DNA of 64,000 bases from VXYK01 sp965214565. Its GTDB lineage: Bacteria > Actinomycetota > Acidimicrobiia > Acidimicrobiales > Aldehydirespiratoraceae. Numbering within the stretch: position 1 is the first letter of the stretch. The stretch is not shown here. The stretch lies in contig OZ243951.1 of NCBI GenBank assembly GCA_965214565.1, positions 2,790,001-2,854,000 of the forward strand, written 5' to 3'. Below are more notes on the stretch, generated by a model. It was not told the origin of the DNA. It did not search any database and saw only the letters and a program-made list of their open reading frames with translations.

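Noticed and set aside
34376..64000. RTX-type (GGxGxDxxx) toxin or LPxTG-anchored adhesin
   Set aside because: I found no nonapeptide RTX arrays and no LPxTG plus hydrophobic C-terminus.

Overview
The window looks like a chromosome segment from a high-GC actinomycete, most likely class Acidimicrobiia. The assignment rests on an intact Pup-proteasome locus (mpa, dop, pup, prcB, prcA, pafA, pafB, pafC), many GTG starts, short or overlapping gene spacing, and several proteins of a style I associate with that class. It is inference, not a database result. I saw no tRNA, rRNA, CRISPR array, insertion sequence or integrase.

Region 1 (1-12.2 kb) is metabolic and housekeeping: a HAD phosphatase, two tandem short-chain dehydrogenases, a hotdog thioesterase convergent with a beta-hydroxyacid dehydrogenase, YqgE, a two-domain SET protein, an unknown protein coupled to an enoyl-CoA hydratase, a three-gene set with an acidic zinc-ribbon protein and a GNAT enzyme, a double-domain ThyX-like protein and an M20 peptidase.

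Region 2 (12.2-28.1 kb) is the proteasome locus, read leftward. From upstream to downstream: three tiny membrane proteins, trmI, a divergent ferredoxin, mpa, alr, dop, pup, prcB, prcA, pafA, pafB, pafC, lepB, a divergent glycerophosphodiesterase, a small membrane protein, a TatA/B protein, tatC and a lipid-kinase-like C-terminal domain protein. The order trmI-mpa-dop-pup-prcBA-pafABC-tatA-tatC matches what I recall of Mycobacterium tuberculosis, with alr and lepB inserted. Pup ends in Gln, so Dop must deamidate it before PafA can attach it; Mpa unfolds the tagged substrate and ends in the proteasome-docking tail GQYL.

Region 3 (27.5-34.3 kb) has a LON-domain protein, an S13 PBP4-like protein whose catalytic residues are substituted, a TetR regulator, a small unknown, transketolase and transaldolase in a coupled pair, and a coiled-coil membrane protein.

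Region 4 (34.4-64.0 kb) is one leftward gene filling 46% of the window. It codes for at least 9,859 residues and its 5' end lies beyond the right edge. The product is a giant, probably extracellular, protein built of Calx-beta and cadherin/Ig-like modules. It contains three supra-repeats of about 4 kb with mosaic DNA identity, three copies of an unusual 'YWLNG' module that I cannot assign, three putative-Ig/CADG domains, only twelve cysteines arranged as six local pairs, and an Asp/Thr-rich linker before a compact C-terminal module. This gene is the most unusual object in the window.
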